In this document: positions 1-12,079 of the stretch, piece by piece
Position numbering within the stretch: position 1 is the stretch's first letter
Layout of the letters: each line of letters starts with the position of its first letter
From: Struthio camelus
Lineage: Eukaryota > Chordata > Aves > Struthioniformes > Struthionidae
NCBI RefSeq assembly: GCF_040807025.1
Contig: NC_090952.1
Location: forward strand, 2,728,001-2,792,000
Length of the DNA: 64,000 nt
Direction of reading: 5' to 3'
The notes under the pieces: generated by a model
Seen by the model: the letters and a program-made list of their open reading frames with translations, nothing else
What the model was told of the DNA's origin: nothing
Databases searched by the model: none
Program-made: the position numbers and the translations under genes

Positions 1-1939
1 ATCAAGCCAAGAACCACTCCGTCGGGGCTGAAACCACAGTGCTGGGGCAGAAACTGCTCCGTCAGGCTGAAAAGCACTGCGTCAGGCCGAAACCCACTCC
101 ACCAGGGCCAAAACCACTCCGCCGACATAAAAACCACTGCGCCAAATTAAAACCACTCCGTTGGGGCCAAGATCACTCCGCTGAGCCCAAAACCACTCCG
201 TTGGGGCTGAAACCACTCCGCCGGCGCGAGAACAACTCCGCCAGGGCCAAAACCACTCCGCTGAGCCTAAAACCACTGCGTCGGGGCTGAAACCACTGTG
301 CCAGGACCAAAACCACTGCGTCGGGGCTGAAACCACTCCATCAAGCCTAAAACCCCTCCGTCGGGGCTGAAACCACTCCATCAAGCCTAAAACCCCTCCG
401 TCGGGGCTGAAACCACTCCATCAAGCCTAAAACCACTCTGTCGGGGCTGAAACCACTCCGCCGAGCCTAAAACCACTGTGTTGGGGCCAAAAAGCACTCC
501 GTCGGGGCTGAAACCACTCCATCTAGCCTAAAACCACTCTGTCGGGGCTGAAACCACTCCATCAAGCCTAAAACCCCTCCGTCGGGGCTGAAACCACTCC
601 ATCAAGCCTAAAACCACTCTGTCGGGGCTGAAACCACTCCGCCGAGCCTAAAAGCACTGCGTCGGGGCCAGAAACCACTCCGCCGAGCCTAAAAGCACTG
701 CGTCGGGGCCAGAAACCACTGCGTCGGGGCTGAAACCACTGTGTTGGGGCCAAAACCACTGCGTCGGGGCTGAAACCACTGTGCCAAGCCGAAAACCACT
801 GCGTCGGGGCTGAAACCACTGTGCCAAGCCGAAAACCACTGCGTCGGGGCTGAAACCACTGTGCCAAGCCGAAAACCACTGCGTCGGGGCTGAAACCACT
901 GTGCCAAGCCGAAAACCCCTCCGTCGGGGCTGAAACCACTCCATCAAGCCTAAAACCACTGCGTCGGGGCAGAAACCACTCCGCCGAGCCTAAAACCACT
1001 CCGTCGGGGCTGTAACCACTGTGCCAGGACCAAATCCACTCCGTCGGGGCTGAAACCACTGTGTTGGGGCCAAAACCACTGCGTCGGGGCTGAAACCACT
1101 CCGCCAAGCCGGAAATCTCTCCGTCGGGGCTGAAACCACTGTGTTGGGGCCAAAACAAATCCGTCAGGGCCAAAACCACGCCGCCGAGCCTAAAAGCAGA
1201 GCGTCAGGGCTGAAACCGCTCCACCAAGCCTAAAACCACTGCATCAGGCCGAAAACCACTCCGTCGGGGCTGAAACGACTCCGCCGAGCTGAAAACCACT
1301 CCATCAGGCCGAAAACCACTGCGTCGGGGCTGAAACGACTCCGCCGAGCCGAAAACCACTCCATCAGGGCTGAAACCACTGTGCCAGGACCAAAACCACT
1401 CCGTCGGGGCTGAAACCACTCCACCAGGGCCAAAAGCACTCGGCTGACCTTAAAACCACTCCATCAAGCCAAGAACCACTCCGTCGGGGCTGAAACCACA
1501 GTGCTGGGGCAGAAACTGCTCCGTCAGGCTGAAAAGCACTGCGTCAGGCCGAAAAGCACTGCGTCAGGCCGAAACCCACTCCACCAGGGCCAAAACCACT
1601 CCGCCGACATAAAAACCACTGCGCCAAATTAAAACCACTCCGTTGGGGCCGAGATCACTCCGCTGAGCCCAAAACCACTCCGTTGGGGCTGAAACCACTC
1701 CGCCGGCGCGAGAACAACTCCGGCAGGGCCAAAACCACTCCGCTGAGCCTAAAACAACTCCATCGGGGCTGAAACCACTGTGCCAGGACCAAAACCACTG
1801 CGTCGGGGCTGAAACCACTCCATCAAGCCTAAAACCCCTCCGTCGGGGCTGAAACCACTCCATCAAGCCTAAAACCACTGCGTCGGGGCTGAAACTACTG
1901 CGTCAGGGCCAAAACCACTCGTCTGACCTTAAAACCACT

Positions 1940-4118
1940 CCGCCGAGCCTAAAAGCACTGCATCGGGGCTGAAACCACTCCGCTGAGCCAAAACCACTCC
2001 GCCAAGCCGAAAACCACTGCGTCGGGGCTGAAACCACTCCGCCAGGGCCAAAACCACTCGTCTGACCTTAAAACCACTCCGCCGAGCCTAAAAGCACAGC
2101 GTCGGGGTTGAAACCACTCTGCCAGGGCCAGAACCACTGCGTCGGGGCTGAAACCACTCCGCCTGGGCCAAAACCACTGCGTCGGGGCTGAAACCACTCC
2201 ATCAAGCCTAAAACCCCTCCGTCGGGGCTGAAACTAGTGCGTCAGGCCCAAAACAACTCCGTCAGGGCCAAAACCACTCCACCAGTGCTGAAACCACTCC
2301 ACCAAGCCTGAAACCACTCCGCCGAGGCCAAAACCACTCCGCCGAGGCCAAAACCACTCCGCCGAGGCCAAAACCACTCCGCCGAGGCCAAAACCACTCC
2401 GCCGAGGCCAAAACCACTCCGCCGAGGCCAAAACCACTCCGCCGGGGCCAAAACCACTCCGCCGGGGCCGAAACCACTCCGCCGGGGCCGAAACCACTCC
2501 GCCGGGGCCGAAACCACTCCGCCGGGGCCGAAACCACTCCGCCGGGGCCGAAACCACTCCGCCGGGGCCGAAACCACTCCGTCGGGGCCGAAACCACTCC
2601 GTCGGGGCCGAAACCACTCCGTCGGGGCCGAAACCACTCCGTCGGGGCTGAAACCACTCCGTCGGGGCTGAAACCACTCCGCCGAGCCTGAAACAACTCC
2701 GCCGAGCCTGAAACAACTCCGTCGGGGCCAAAACCACTCCGCCGAGCCTGAAACCACTGCGTCGGGGCCAAAACCACTCCACCAGTGCTGAAACCGCTCT
2801 GTCGGGGCTGAAACCCCTCCGTGAAGCCGAAAAGCACTCTGTCGGGGCTGAAACCACTCCGCCAAGCCTGAAACCACTGCGTCGGGGCCGAAACCACTCT
2901 GCCAGGGCCAAAACCCCTCCGCTGACATTAAAACCATTCCGTCAGGGCTGGAACCACTCCGCTGACATTAAAACCCCTCCGTTGGGGCTGAAACCACTGT
3001 GCTGGGGCGGAAACTGCTCCGTCAGGCTGAAAAGCACTGCGTCAAGCCGAAAACCACTCCACCAGGGCCAAAACCACTCCGCCGACATAAAAACCACTGC
3101 GCCAAGCCTAAAACCACTTCATCGAGGCTCAAACCACTCCGCCAGGGCCAAAACCACTCCGTCAGAGCCAAAACCACGCCGCCGAGCCTAAAACCAGTGC
3201 ATCAGGGCTGAAACCACTCCGCCGACATTAAAACCACTGCTTCGGGGCTGAAACCACTCCGCTGAGCCAAAACCACTCCGCCAAGCCGAAAACCACTGCG
3301 TCGGGGCTGAAACCACTCCGCCAGGGCCAAAACCACTCGTCTGACCTTAAAACCACTCCGCCGAGCCTAAAAGCACAGCGTCGGGGTTGAAACCACTCTG
3401 CCAGGGCCAGAACCACTGCGTCGGGGCTGAAACCACTCCGCCTGGGCCAAAACCACTGCGTCGGGGCTGAAACCACTCCATCAAGCCTAAAACCCCTCCG
3501 TCGGGGCTGAAACTAGTGCGTCAGGCCCAAAACAACTCCGTCAGGGCCAAAACCACTCCACCAGTGCTGAAACCACTCCGCCAAGCCTGAAACCACTGCG
3601 TCAGGCCAAAACCACTCCGCCGAGCCTGAAACAACTCCGTTGGGGCCAAAACCACTCCACCAGTGCTGAAACCGCTCTGTCGGGGCTGAAACCCCTGCGT
3701 GAAGCCGAAAAGCACTCTGTCGGGGCTGAAACCACTCCGCCAAGCCTGAAACCACTGCGTCGGGGCCGAAACCACTCCGCCGGGGCCGAAACCCCTCCGC
3801 TGACATTAAAACCATTCCGTCAGGGCTGGAACCACTCCGCTGACATTAAAACCCCTCCGTCGGGGCTGAAACCACTGTGCTGGGGCGGAAACTGCTCCGT
3901 CAGGCTGAAAAGCACTGCGTCAAGCCGAAAACCACTCCACCAGGGCCAAAACCACTCCGCCGACATAAAAACCACTGCGCCAAGCCTAAAACCACTTCAT
4001 CGAGGCTCAAACCACTCCGCCGGGGCCAAAACCACTCCGTCAGAGCCAAAACCACGCCGCCGAGCCTAAAACCAGTGCATCAGGGCTGAAACCACTCCGC
4101 CGACATTAAAACCACTGC
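1940..4118. repeat. Nested 1.28-kb / 0.88-kb tandem pair inside family 1
   Basis: The block at 1,949-2,197 returns at 3,228-3,476 (offset 1,279 bp), and the block at 2,999-3,211 returns at 3,877-4,089 (offset 878 bp). The 400-bp difference is the homogenised monomer run, present in the first unit and lost from the second. The same pair is found in the second long copy with offsets 1,119 (7,488 to 8,607) and 879 (8,378 to 9,257). Landmarks are the variant monomers with ctgacatta and cgacataaa, and the unit containing aaactagtgcgtcaggccc. Confidence 0.85.
2318..2680. repeat. Homogenised single-monomer run
   Basis: Here the dimer pattern collapses to a pure 20-bp period. There are six or more consecutive gccgaggcca aaaccactcc units, then a set with gccggggccg, then sets with gtcggggccg and gtcggggctg. 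Successive units are identical within each set, the expected result of very recent local expansion by slippage or unequal exchange. Shorter versions lie at 7,858-8,060 and 26,900-27,160. Confidence 0.93.
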
Positions 4119-5540
4119 TTTGGGGCTGAAACCACTCGGCCAAGCCTGAAACCACTATGTCGGGGCCAAAACAAATCCGTCAGGGCCAAAACCACGCTGC
4201 CGAGGCTAAAAGCAGAGCGTCAGGGCTGAAACCGCTCCACCAAGCCTAAAACCACTGCATCAGGCCGAAAACCACTGCGTCGGGGCTGAAACCACTGTGC
4301 CAGGACCAAGTCCACTGCGTCGGGGCTGAAACCACTCCATCAAGCCTAAAACCCCTCCGTCGGGGCTGAAACCACTCCATCAAGCCTAAAACCCCTCCGT
4401 CGGGGCTGAAACCACTCCATCAAGCCTAAAACCACTCTGTCGGGGCTGAAACCACTCCGCCGAGCCTAAAACCACTGTGTTGGGGCCAAAAAGCACTCCG
4501 TCGGGGCTGAAACCACTCCATCTAGCCTAAAACCACTCTGTCGGGGCTGAAACCACTCCATCAAGCCTAAAACCCCTCCGTCGGGGCTGAAACCACTCCA
4601 TCAAGCCTAAAACCACTCTGTCGGGGCTGAAACCACTCCGCCGAGCCTAAAAGCACTGCGTCGGGGCCAGAAACCACTGCGTCGGGGCTGAAACCACTGT
4701 GTTGGGGCCAAAACCACTGCGTCGGGGCTGAAACCACTGTGTTGGGGCCAAAACCACTGCGTCGGGGCTGAAACCACTGTGTTGGGGCCAAAACCACTGC
4801 GTCGGGGCTGAAACCACTGTGCCAAGCCGAAAACCACTGCGTCGGGGCTGAAACCACTGTGCCAAGCCGAAAACCACTGCGTCGGGGCTGAAACCACTCC
4901 GCCAAGCCTAAAACCACTGCGTCGGGGCTGAAACCACTCCACCAGGGCCAAAACCACTCCGCCGACATTAACACCACTGCGCCAAGCCTAAAACCCCTCC
5001 GTCGGGGCTGAAACCACTCCATCAAGCCTAAAACCACTGCGTCGGGGCAGAAACCACTCCGCCGAGCCTAAAACCACTGCGTCGGGGCTGTAACCACTGT
5101 GCCAGGACCAAATCCACTCCGTCGGGGCTGAAACCACTGTGTTGGGGCCAAAACCACTGCGTCGGGGCTGAAACCACTCCGCCAAGCCGGAAATCTCTCC
5201 GTCGGGGCTGAAACCACTCTGTCGGGGCCAAAACCAATCCGTCAGGGCCAAAACCACGCCGCCGAGCCTAAAAGCAGAGCGTCAGGGCTGAAACCGCTCC
5301 ACCAAGCCTAAAACCACTGCATCAGGCCGAAAACCACTGCGTCGGGGCTGAAACGACTCCGCCGAGCTGAAAACCACTCCATCAGGCCGAAAACCACTGC
5401 GTCGGGGCTGAAACGACTCCGCCGAGCCGAAAACCACTCCATCAGGGCTGAAACCACTGTGCCAGGACCAAAACCACTCCGTCGGGGCTGAAACCACTCC
5501 ACCAGGGCGAAAAGCACTCGGCTGACCTTAAAACCACTCC

Positions 5541-8500
5541 ATCAAGCCAAGAACCACTCCGTCGGGGCTGAAACCACAGTGCTGGGGCAGAAACTGCTCC
5601 GTCAGGCTGAAAAGCACTGCGTCAGGCCGAAACCCACTCCACCAGGGCCAAAACCACTCCGCCGACATAAAAACCACTGCGCCAAATTAAAACCACTCCG
5701 TTGGGGCCAAGATCACTCCGCTGAGCCCAAAACCACTCCGTTGGGGCTGAAACCACTCCGCCGGCGCGAGAACAACTCCGGCAGGGCCAAAACCACTCCG
5801 CTGAGCCTAAAACCACTGCGTCGGGGCTGAAACCACTGTGCCAGGACCAAAACCACTGCGTCGGGGCTGAAACCACTCCATCAAGCCTAAAACCCCTCCG
5901 TCGGGGCTGAAACCACTCCATCAAGCCTAAAACCCCTCCGTCGGGGCTGAAACCACTCCATCAAGCCTAAAACCACTCTGTCGGGGCTGAAACCACTCCG
6001 CCGAGCCTAAAACCACTGTGTTGGGGCCAAAAAGCACTCCGTCGGGGCTGAAACCACTCCATCTAGCCTAAAACCACTCTGTCGGGGCTGAAACCACTCC
6101 ATCAAGCCTAAAACCCCTCCGTCGGGGCTGAAACCACTCCATCAAGCCTAAAACCACTCTGTCGGGGCTGAAACCACTCCGCCGAGCCTAAAAGCACTGC
6201 GTCGGGGCCAGAAACCACTGCGTCGGGGCTGAAACCACTGTGCCAGGACCAAAACCACTGCGTCGGGGCTGAAACCACTGTGTTGGGGCCAAAACCACTG
6301 CGTCGGGGCTGAAACCACTGTGCCAAGCCGAAAACCACTGCGTCGGGGCTGAAACCACTGTGCCAAGCCGAAAACCACTGCGTCGGGGCTGAAACCACTG
6401 TGCCAAGCCGAAAACCACTGCGTCGGGGCTGAAACCACTGTGCCAAGCCGAAAACCCCTCCGTCGGGGCTGAAACCACTCCATCAAGCCTAAAACCACTG
6501 CGTCGGGGCAGAAACCACTCCGCCGAGCCTAAAACCACTCCGTCGGGGCTGTAACCACTGTGCCAGGACCAAATCCACTCCGTCGGGGCTGAAACCACTG
6601 TGTTGGGGCCAAAACCACTGCGTCGGGGCTGAAACCACTCCGCCAAGCCGGAAATCTCTCCGTCGGGGCTGAAACCACTGTGTTGGGGCCAAAACCAATC
6701 CGTCAGGGCCAAAACCACGCCGCCGAGCCTAAAAGCAGAGCGTCAGGGCTGAAACCGCTCCACCAAGCCTAAAACCACTGCATCAGGCCGAAAACCACTC
6801 CGTCGGGGCTGAAACGACTCCGCCGAGCTGAAAACCACTCCATCAGGCCGAAAACCACTGCGTCGGGGCTGAAACGACTCCGCCGAGCCGAAAACCACTC
6901 CATCAGGGCTGAAACCACTGTGCCAGGACCAAAACCACTCCGTCGGGGCTGAAACCACTCCACCAGGGCCAAAAGCACTCGGCTGACCTTAAAACCACTC
7001 CATCAAGCCAAGAACCACTCCGTCGGGGCTGAAACCACAGTGCTGGGGCAGAAACTGCTCCGTCAGGCTGAAAAGCACTGCGTCAGGCCGAAAAGCACTG
7101 CGTCAGGCCGAAACCCACTCCACCAGGGCCAAAACCACTCCGCCGACATAAAAACCACTGCGCCAAATTAAAACCACTCCGTTGGGGCCGAGATCACTCC
7201 GCTGAGCCCAAAACCACTCCGTTGGGGCTGAAACCACTCCGCCGGCGCGAGAACAACTCCGGCAGGGCCAAAACCACTCCGCTGAGCCTAAAACAACTCC
7301 ATCGGGGCTGAAACCACTGTGCCAGGACCAAAACCACTGCGTCGGGGCTGAAACCACTCCATCAAGCCTAAAACCCCTCCGTCGGGGCTGAAACCACTCC
7401 ATCAAGCCTAAAACCACTGCGTCGGGGCTGAAACTACTGCGTCAGGGCCAAAACCACTCGTCTGACCTTAAAACCACTCCGCCGAGCCTAAAAGCACTGC
7501 ATCGGGGCTGAAACCACTCCGCTGAGCCAAAACCACTCCGCCAAGCCGAAAACCACTGCGTCGGGGCTGAAACCACTCCGCCAGGGCCAAAACCACTCGT
7601 CTGACCTTAAAACCACTCCGCCAAGCCTAAAAGCACAGCGTCGGGGTTGAAACCACTCTGCCAGGGCCAGAACCACTGCGTCGGGGCTGAAACCACTCCG
7701 CCTGGGCCAAAACCACTGCGTCGGGGCTGAAACCACTCCATCAAGCCTAAAACCCCTCCGTCGGGGCTGAAACTAGTGCGTCAGGCCCAAAACAACTCCG
7801 TCAGGGCCAAAACCACTCCACCAGTGCTGAAACCACTCCACCAAGCCTGAAACCACTCCGCCGAGGCCGAAACCACTCCGCCGAGGCCAAAACCACTCCG
7901 CCGAGGCCAAAACCACTCCGCCGAGGCCAAAACCACTCCGCCGAGGCCAAAACCACTCCGCCGAGGCCGAAACCACTCCGTCGGGGCTGAAACCACTCCG
8001 TCGGGGCTGAAACCACTCCGTCGGGGCTGAAACCACTCCGTCGGGGCTGAAACCACTCCGCCAGGGCTGAAACAACTCCGCCGAGCCTGAAACAACTCCG
8101 TCGGGGCCAAAACCACTCCGCCGAGCCTGAAACAACTCCGTCGGGGCCAAAACCACTCCACCAGTGCTGAAACCGCTCTGTCGGGGCTGAAACCCCTCCG
8201 TGAAGCCGAAAAGCACTCTGTCGGGGCTGAAACCACTCCGCCAAGCCTGAAACCACTGCGTCGGGGCCGAAACCACTCTGCCAGGGCCAAAACCCCTCCG
8301 CTGACATTAAAACCATTCCGTCAGGGCTGGAACCACTCCGCTGACATTAAAACCCCTCCGTTGGGGCTGAAACCACTGTGCTGGGGCGGAAACTGCTCCG
8401 TCAGGCTGAAAAGCACTGCGTCAAGCCGAAAACCACTCCACCAGGGCCAAAACCACTCCGCCGACATAAAAACCACTGCGCCAAGCCTAAAACCACTTCA

Positions 8501-9830
8501 TCGAGGCTCAAACCACTCCGCCAGGGCCAAAACCACTCCGTCAGAGCCAAAACCACGCCGCCGAGCCTAAAACCAGTGCATCAGGGCTGAAACCACTCCG
8601 CCGACATTAAAACCACTGCTTCGGGGCTGAAACCACTCCGCTGAGCCAAAACCACTCCGCCAAGCCGAAAACCACTGCGTCGGGGCTGAAACCACTCCGC
8701 CAGGGCCAAAACCACTCGTCTGACCTTAAAACCACTCCGCCGAGCCTAAAAGCACAGCGTCGGGGTTGAAACCACTCTGCCAGGGCCAGAACCACTGCGT
8801 CGGGGCTGAAACCACTCCGCCTGGGCCAAAACCACTGCGTCGGGGCTGAAACCACTCCATCAAGCCTAAAACCCCTCCGTCGGGGCTGAAACTAGTGCGT
8901 CAGGCCCAAAACAACTCCGTCAGGGCCAAAACCACTCCACCAGTGCTGAAACCACTCCGCCAAGCCTGAAACCACTGCGTCAGGCCTGAAACAACTCCGC
9001 CGAGCCTGAAACAACTCCGTTGGGGCCAAAACCACTCCACCAGTGCTGAAACCGCTCTGTCGGGGCTGAAACCCCTGCGTGAAGCCGAAAAGCACTCTGT
9101 CGGGGCTGAAACCACTCCGCCAAGCCTGAAACCACTGCGTCGGGGCCGAAACCACTCCGCCGGGGCCGAAACCCCTCCGCTGACATTAAAACCATTCCGT
9201 CAGGGCTGGAACCACTCCGCTGACATTAAAACCCCTCCGTCGGGGCTGAAACCACTGTGCTGGGGCGGAAACTGCTCCGTCAGGCTGAAAAGCACTGCGT
9301 CAAGCCGAAAACCACTCCACCAGGGCCAAAACCACTCCGCCGACATAAAAACCACTGCGCCAAGCCTAAAACCACTTCATCGAGGCTCAAACCACTCCGC
9401 CAGGGCCAAAACCACTCCGTCAGAGCCAAAACCACGCCGCCGAGCCTAAAACCAGTGCATCAGGGCTGAAACCACTCCGCCGACATTAAAACCACTGCTT
9501 TGGGGCTGAAACCACTCGGCCAAGCCTGAAACCACTATGTCGGGGCCAAAACAAATCCGTCAGGGCCAAAACCACGCTGCCGAGGCTAAAAGCAGAGCGT
9601 CAGGGCTGAAACCGCTCCACCAAGCCTAAAACCACTGCATCAGGCCGAAAACCACTGCGTCGGGGCTGAAACCACTGTGCCAGGACCAAGTCCACTGCGT
9701 CGGGGCTGAAACCACTCCATCAAGCCTAAAACCCCTCCGTCGGGGCTGAAACCACTCCATCAAGCCTAAAACCCCTCCGTCGGGGCTGAAACCACTCCAT
9801 CAAGCCTAAAACCACTCTGTCGGGGCTGAA
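5541..9830. repeat. Family-1 higher-order repeat, copy 2
   Basis: A near-identical direct copy of 1-4,445. It diverges at about 9,825, where copy 1 continues with ccgccgagcct monomers and this copy with further ccatcaagcct monomers. The main difference is the loss of eight 20-bp monomers within 7,858-8,060 relative to 2,318-2,680. Confidence 0.88.
7858..8060. repeat. Homogenised single-monomer run, short allele-like version
   Basis: This is the counterpart of 2,318-2,680 in the second 5.5-kb copy. About five gccgaggcc monomers are followed by gtcggggctg monomers. It is eight monomers (160 bp) shorter than its partner, although the flanks are nearly identical. Confidence 0.9.
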
Positions 9831-12079
9831 ACCACTCCATCAAGCCTAAAACCCCTCCGTCGGGGCTGAAACCACTCCATCAAGCCTAAAACCCCTCCGT
9901 CTGGGCTGAAACCACTGCGTCAGGCGCAAAACAACTCCGTCAGGGCCAAAACCACCCCAACAGTGCTGAAACCGCTGTGCCAAGCCTGAAACCACTGCGT
10001 CGGGGCTGAAACCACTCAGCTGACCTTAAAACCACTCCGCCGAGCCTAAAAGCACTGCGTCGGGGCTGAAACTGCTCTGTCAGGCTGAAAACCACTCCGT
10101 CGAGCCTGAAAGCACTGCGTCAGGGCAGAAGCCACTCGGTCGTTGCTGAAACCACTCGGCCGAGCCTAAAACCACTCCGCCAGGGCCAAAACCACTCTGC
10201 CGGGGCGGAAACCACTCCGCCTGGGCCAAAACCACTCGTCTGACCTTAAAACCACTCCGCCGAGCCTAAAAGCACAGCGTCGGGGTTGAAACCACAGTGC
10301 CAGGGCAGAACCACTGCGTCGGGGCTGAAACCACTCCGCCTGGGCCAAAACCACTGCGTCGGGGCTGAAACCACTCCATCAAGCCTAAAACCCCTCCGTC
10401 GGGGCTGAAACCACTCCATCAAGCCTAAAACCACTCTGTCGGGGCTGAAACCACTCCGCCGAGCCTAAAACCACTGCGTTGGGCCTGAAACCACTCCGCC
10501 GATCCTGAAAACACTGCGTCGGGGCTGAAACCACTGTGCCAGGACCAAAACCACTGCGTCGGGGCTGAAACCACTCCATCAAGCCTAAAACCCCTCCGTC
10601 GGGGCTGAAACCACTCCATCAAGCCTAAAACCACTGCGTCGGGGCTGAAACTACTGCGTCAGGGCCAAAACCACTCGTCTGACCTTAAAACCACTCCGCC
10701 GAGCCTAAAAGCACTGCATCGGGGCTGAAACCACTCCGCTGAGCCAAAACCACTCCGCCAAGCCGAAAACCACTGCGTCGGGGCTGAAACCACTCCGCCA
10801 GGGCCAAAACCACTCCATCAGGGCTGAAACCACTGTGCCAGGACCAAAACCACTCCGTCGGGGCTGAAACCACTCCACCAGGGCCAAAAGCACTCGGCTG
10901 ACCTTAAAACCACTCCATCAAGCCAAGAGCCACTCCGTCGGGGCTGAAACCACAGTGCTGGGGCAGAAACTGCTCCGTCAGGCTGAAAAGCACTGCGTCA
11001 AGCCGAAAACCACTCCACCAGGGCCAAAACCACTCCGCCGACATAAAAACCACTGCGCCAAGCCTAAAACCACTTCATCGAGGCTCAAACCACTCCGCCG
11101 GGGCCAAAACAACTCCGTCAGAGCCAAAACCACGCCGCCGAGCCTAAAACCAGTGCATCAGGGCTGAAACCACTCCGCCGACATTAAAACCACTACTTCG
11201 GGGCTGAAACCACTCCGCCAAGCCTGAAACCATTGTGCCAGGACCAAAACCACTCTGTCGGGGCTGAAACCACTCCGCCGAGCCTAAAACCACTCTGTCG
11301 GGGCTGAAACCACTCCGCCAAGCCTAAAACCACTGTGTTGGGGCCAAAAAGCACTCTGTCAGGGCAGAAACCACTGCGTCGGGGCAGAAACCACTGTGCC
11401 AGGACCAACTCCACTCCGTCGGGGCTGAAACCACTGTGCCAGGACCAAAACCACTGCGTCAGGGCTGAAACCACTGCGTCAGGCCTAAAACCACTCTGTC
11501 GGGGCTGAAACCACTCCACCAAGCCTAAAACCACTCTGTCAGGGCCAAAACCACTCCGTCAGGGCAGAAACAACTCCGCCAGGGCCAAAACCACTCGTCT
11601 GACCTTAAAACGACTCCGCCGAGCCTAAAAGCACTGCGTCGGGGCTGAAACCACTCCGCCGGGGCTGAAACCACTCCGCCAGTGCTGAAACCACTGCGTC
11701 AGGGCTGGGACCACTGCGTCGGGGCTGAAACCACTGCGTCAGGCCTAAAACCACTCTGCCGAGCCTAAAACAACTCCGTCGGGGCCAAAACCACTCCACC
11801 AGTGCTGAAACCGCTCCGTTGGGGCTGAAACCCCTCCGTGAAGCCTAAAAGCACTCTGTCGGGGCTGAAACCATTCCGCCAAGCCAAAAAGCACTCTGTC
11901 GGGGTTGAAACCATTCCACCAAGCCGAAAAGCACTGTGTCGGGGTTTAAACCACTCCGCCAAGCCGAAAACCACTGCGTTGGGGTTGAAACCACTCCGCC
12001 AGGGCCAAAACCACTCGTCTGACCTTAAAACCACTGCGTCGGGGCTGCAACTGCTCCGTCAGGCTGAAAACCACTCCGC

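Larger units (their letters stand above)
1..5540. repeat. Family-1 higher-order repeat, copy 1
   Basis: Positions 1-4,445 recur almost exactly from 5,541 onward. The segment at 39-290 matches 5,579-5,830, 1,204-1,419 matches 6,743-6,958 and 1,949-2,197 matches 7,488-7,736, all with an offset of 5,539-5,540 bp. Beyond the homogenised run at 2.3-2.7 kb the offset falls to 5,379 (2,982 matches 8,361; 3,877 matches 9,257), because copy 2 has 160 bp fewer there. From about 4,445 to 5,540 the segment is instead a second version of 430-1,440 of the same copy. Confidence 0.9.

Noticed and set aside
2234..2937. Long minus-strand frames (up to about 230 codons) in the 20-bp satellite as genes
   Set aside because: Overlapping frames are open at once, all encode the same 20-residue period, and they end wherever a monomer of 19 or 21 bp or a stop-containing variant occurs. 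There are no splice signals or promoter.
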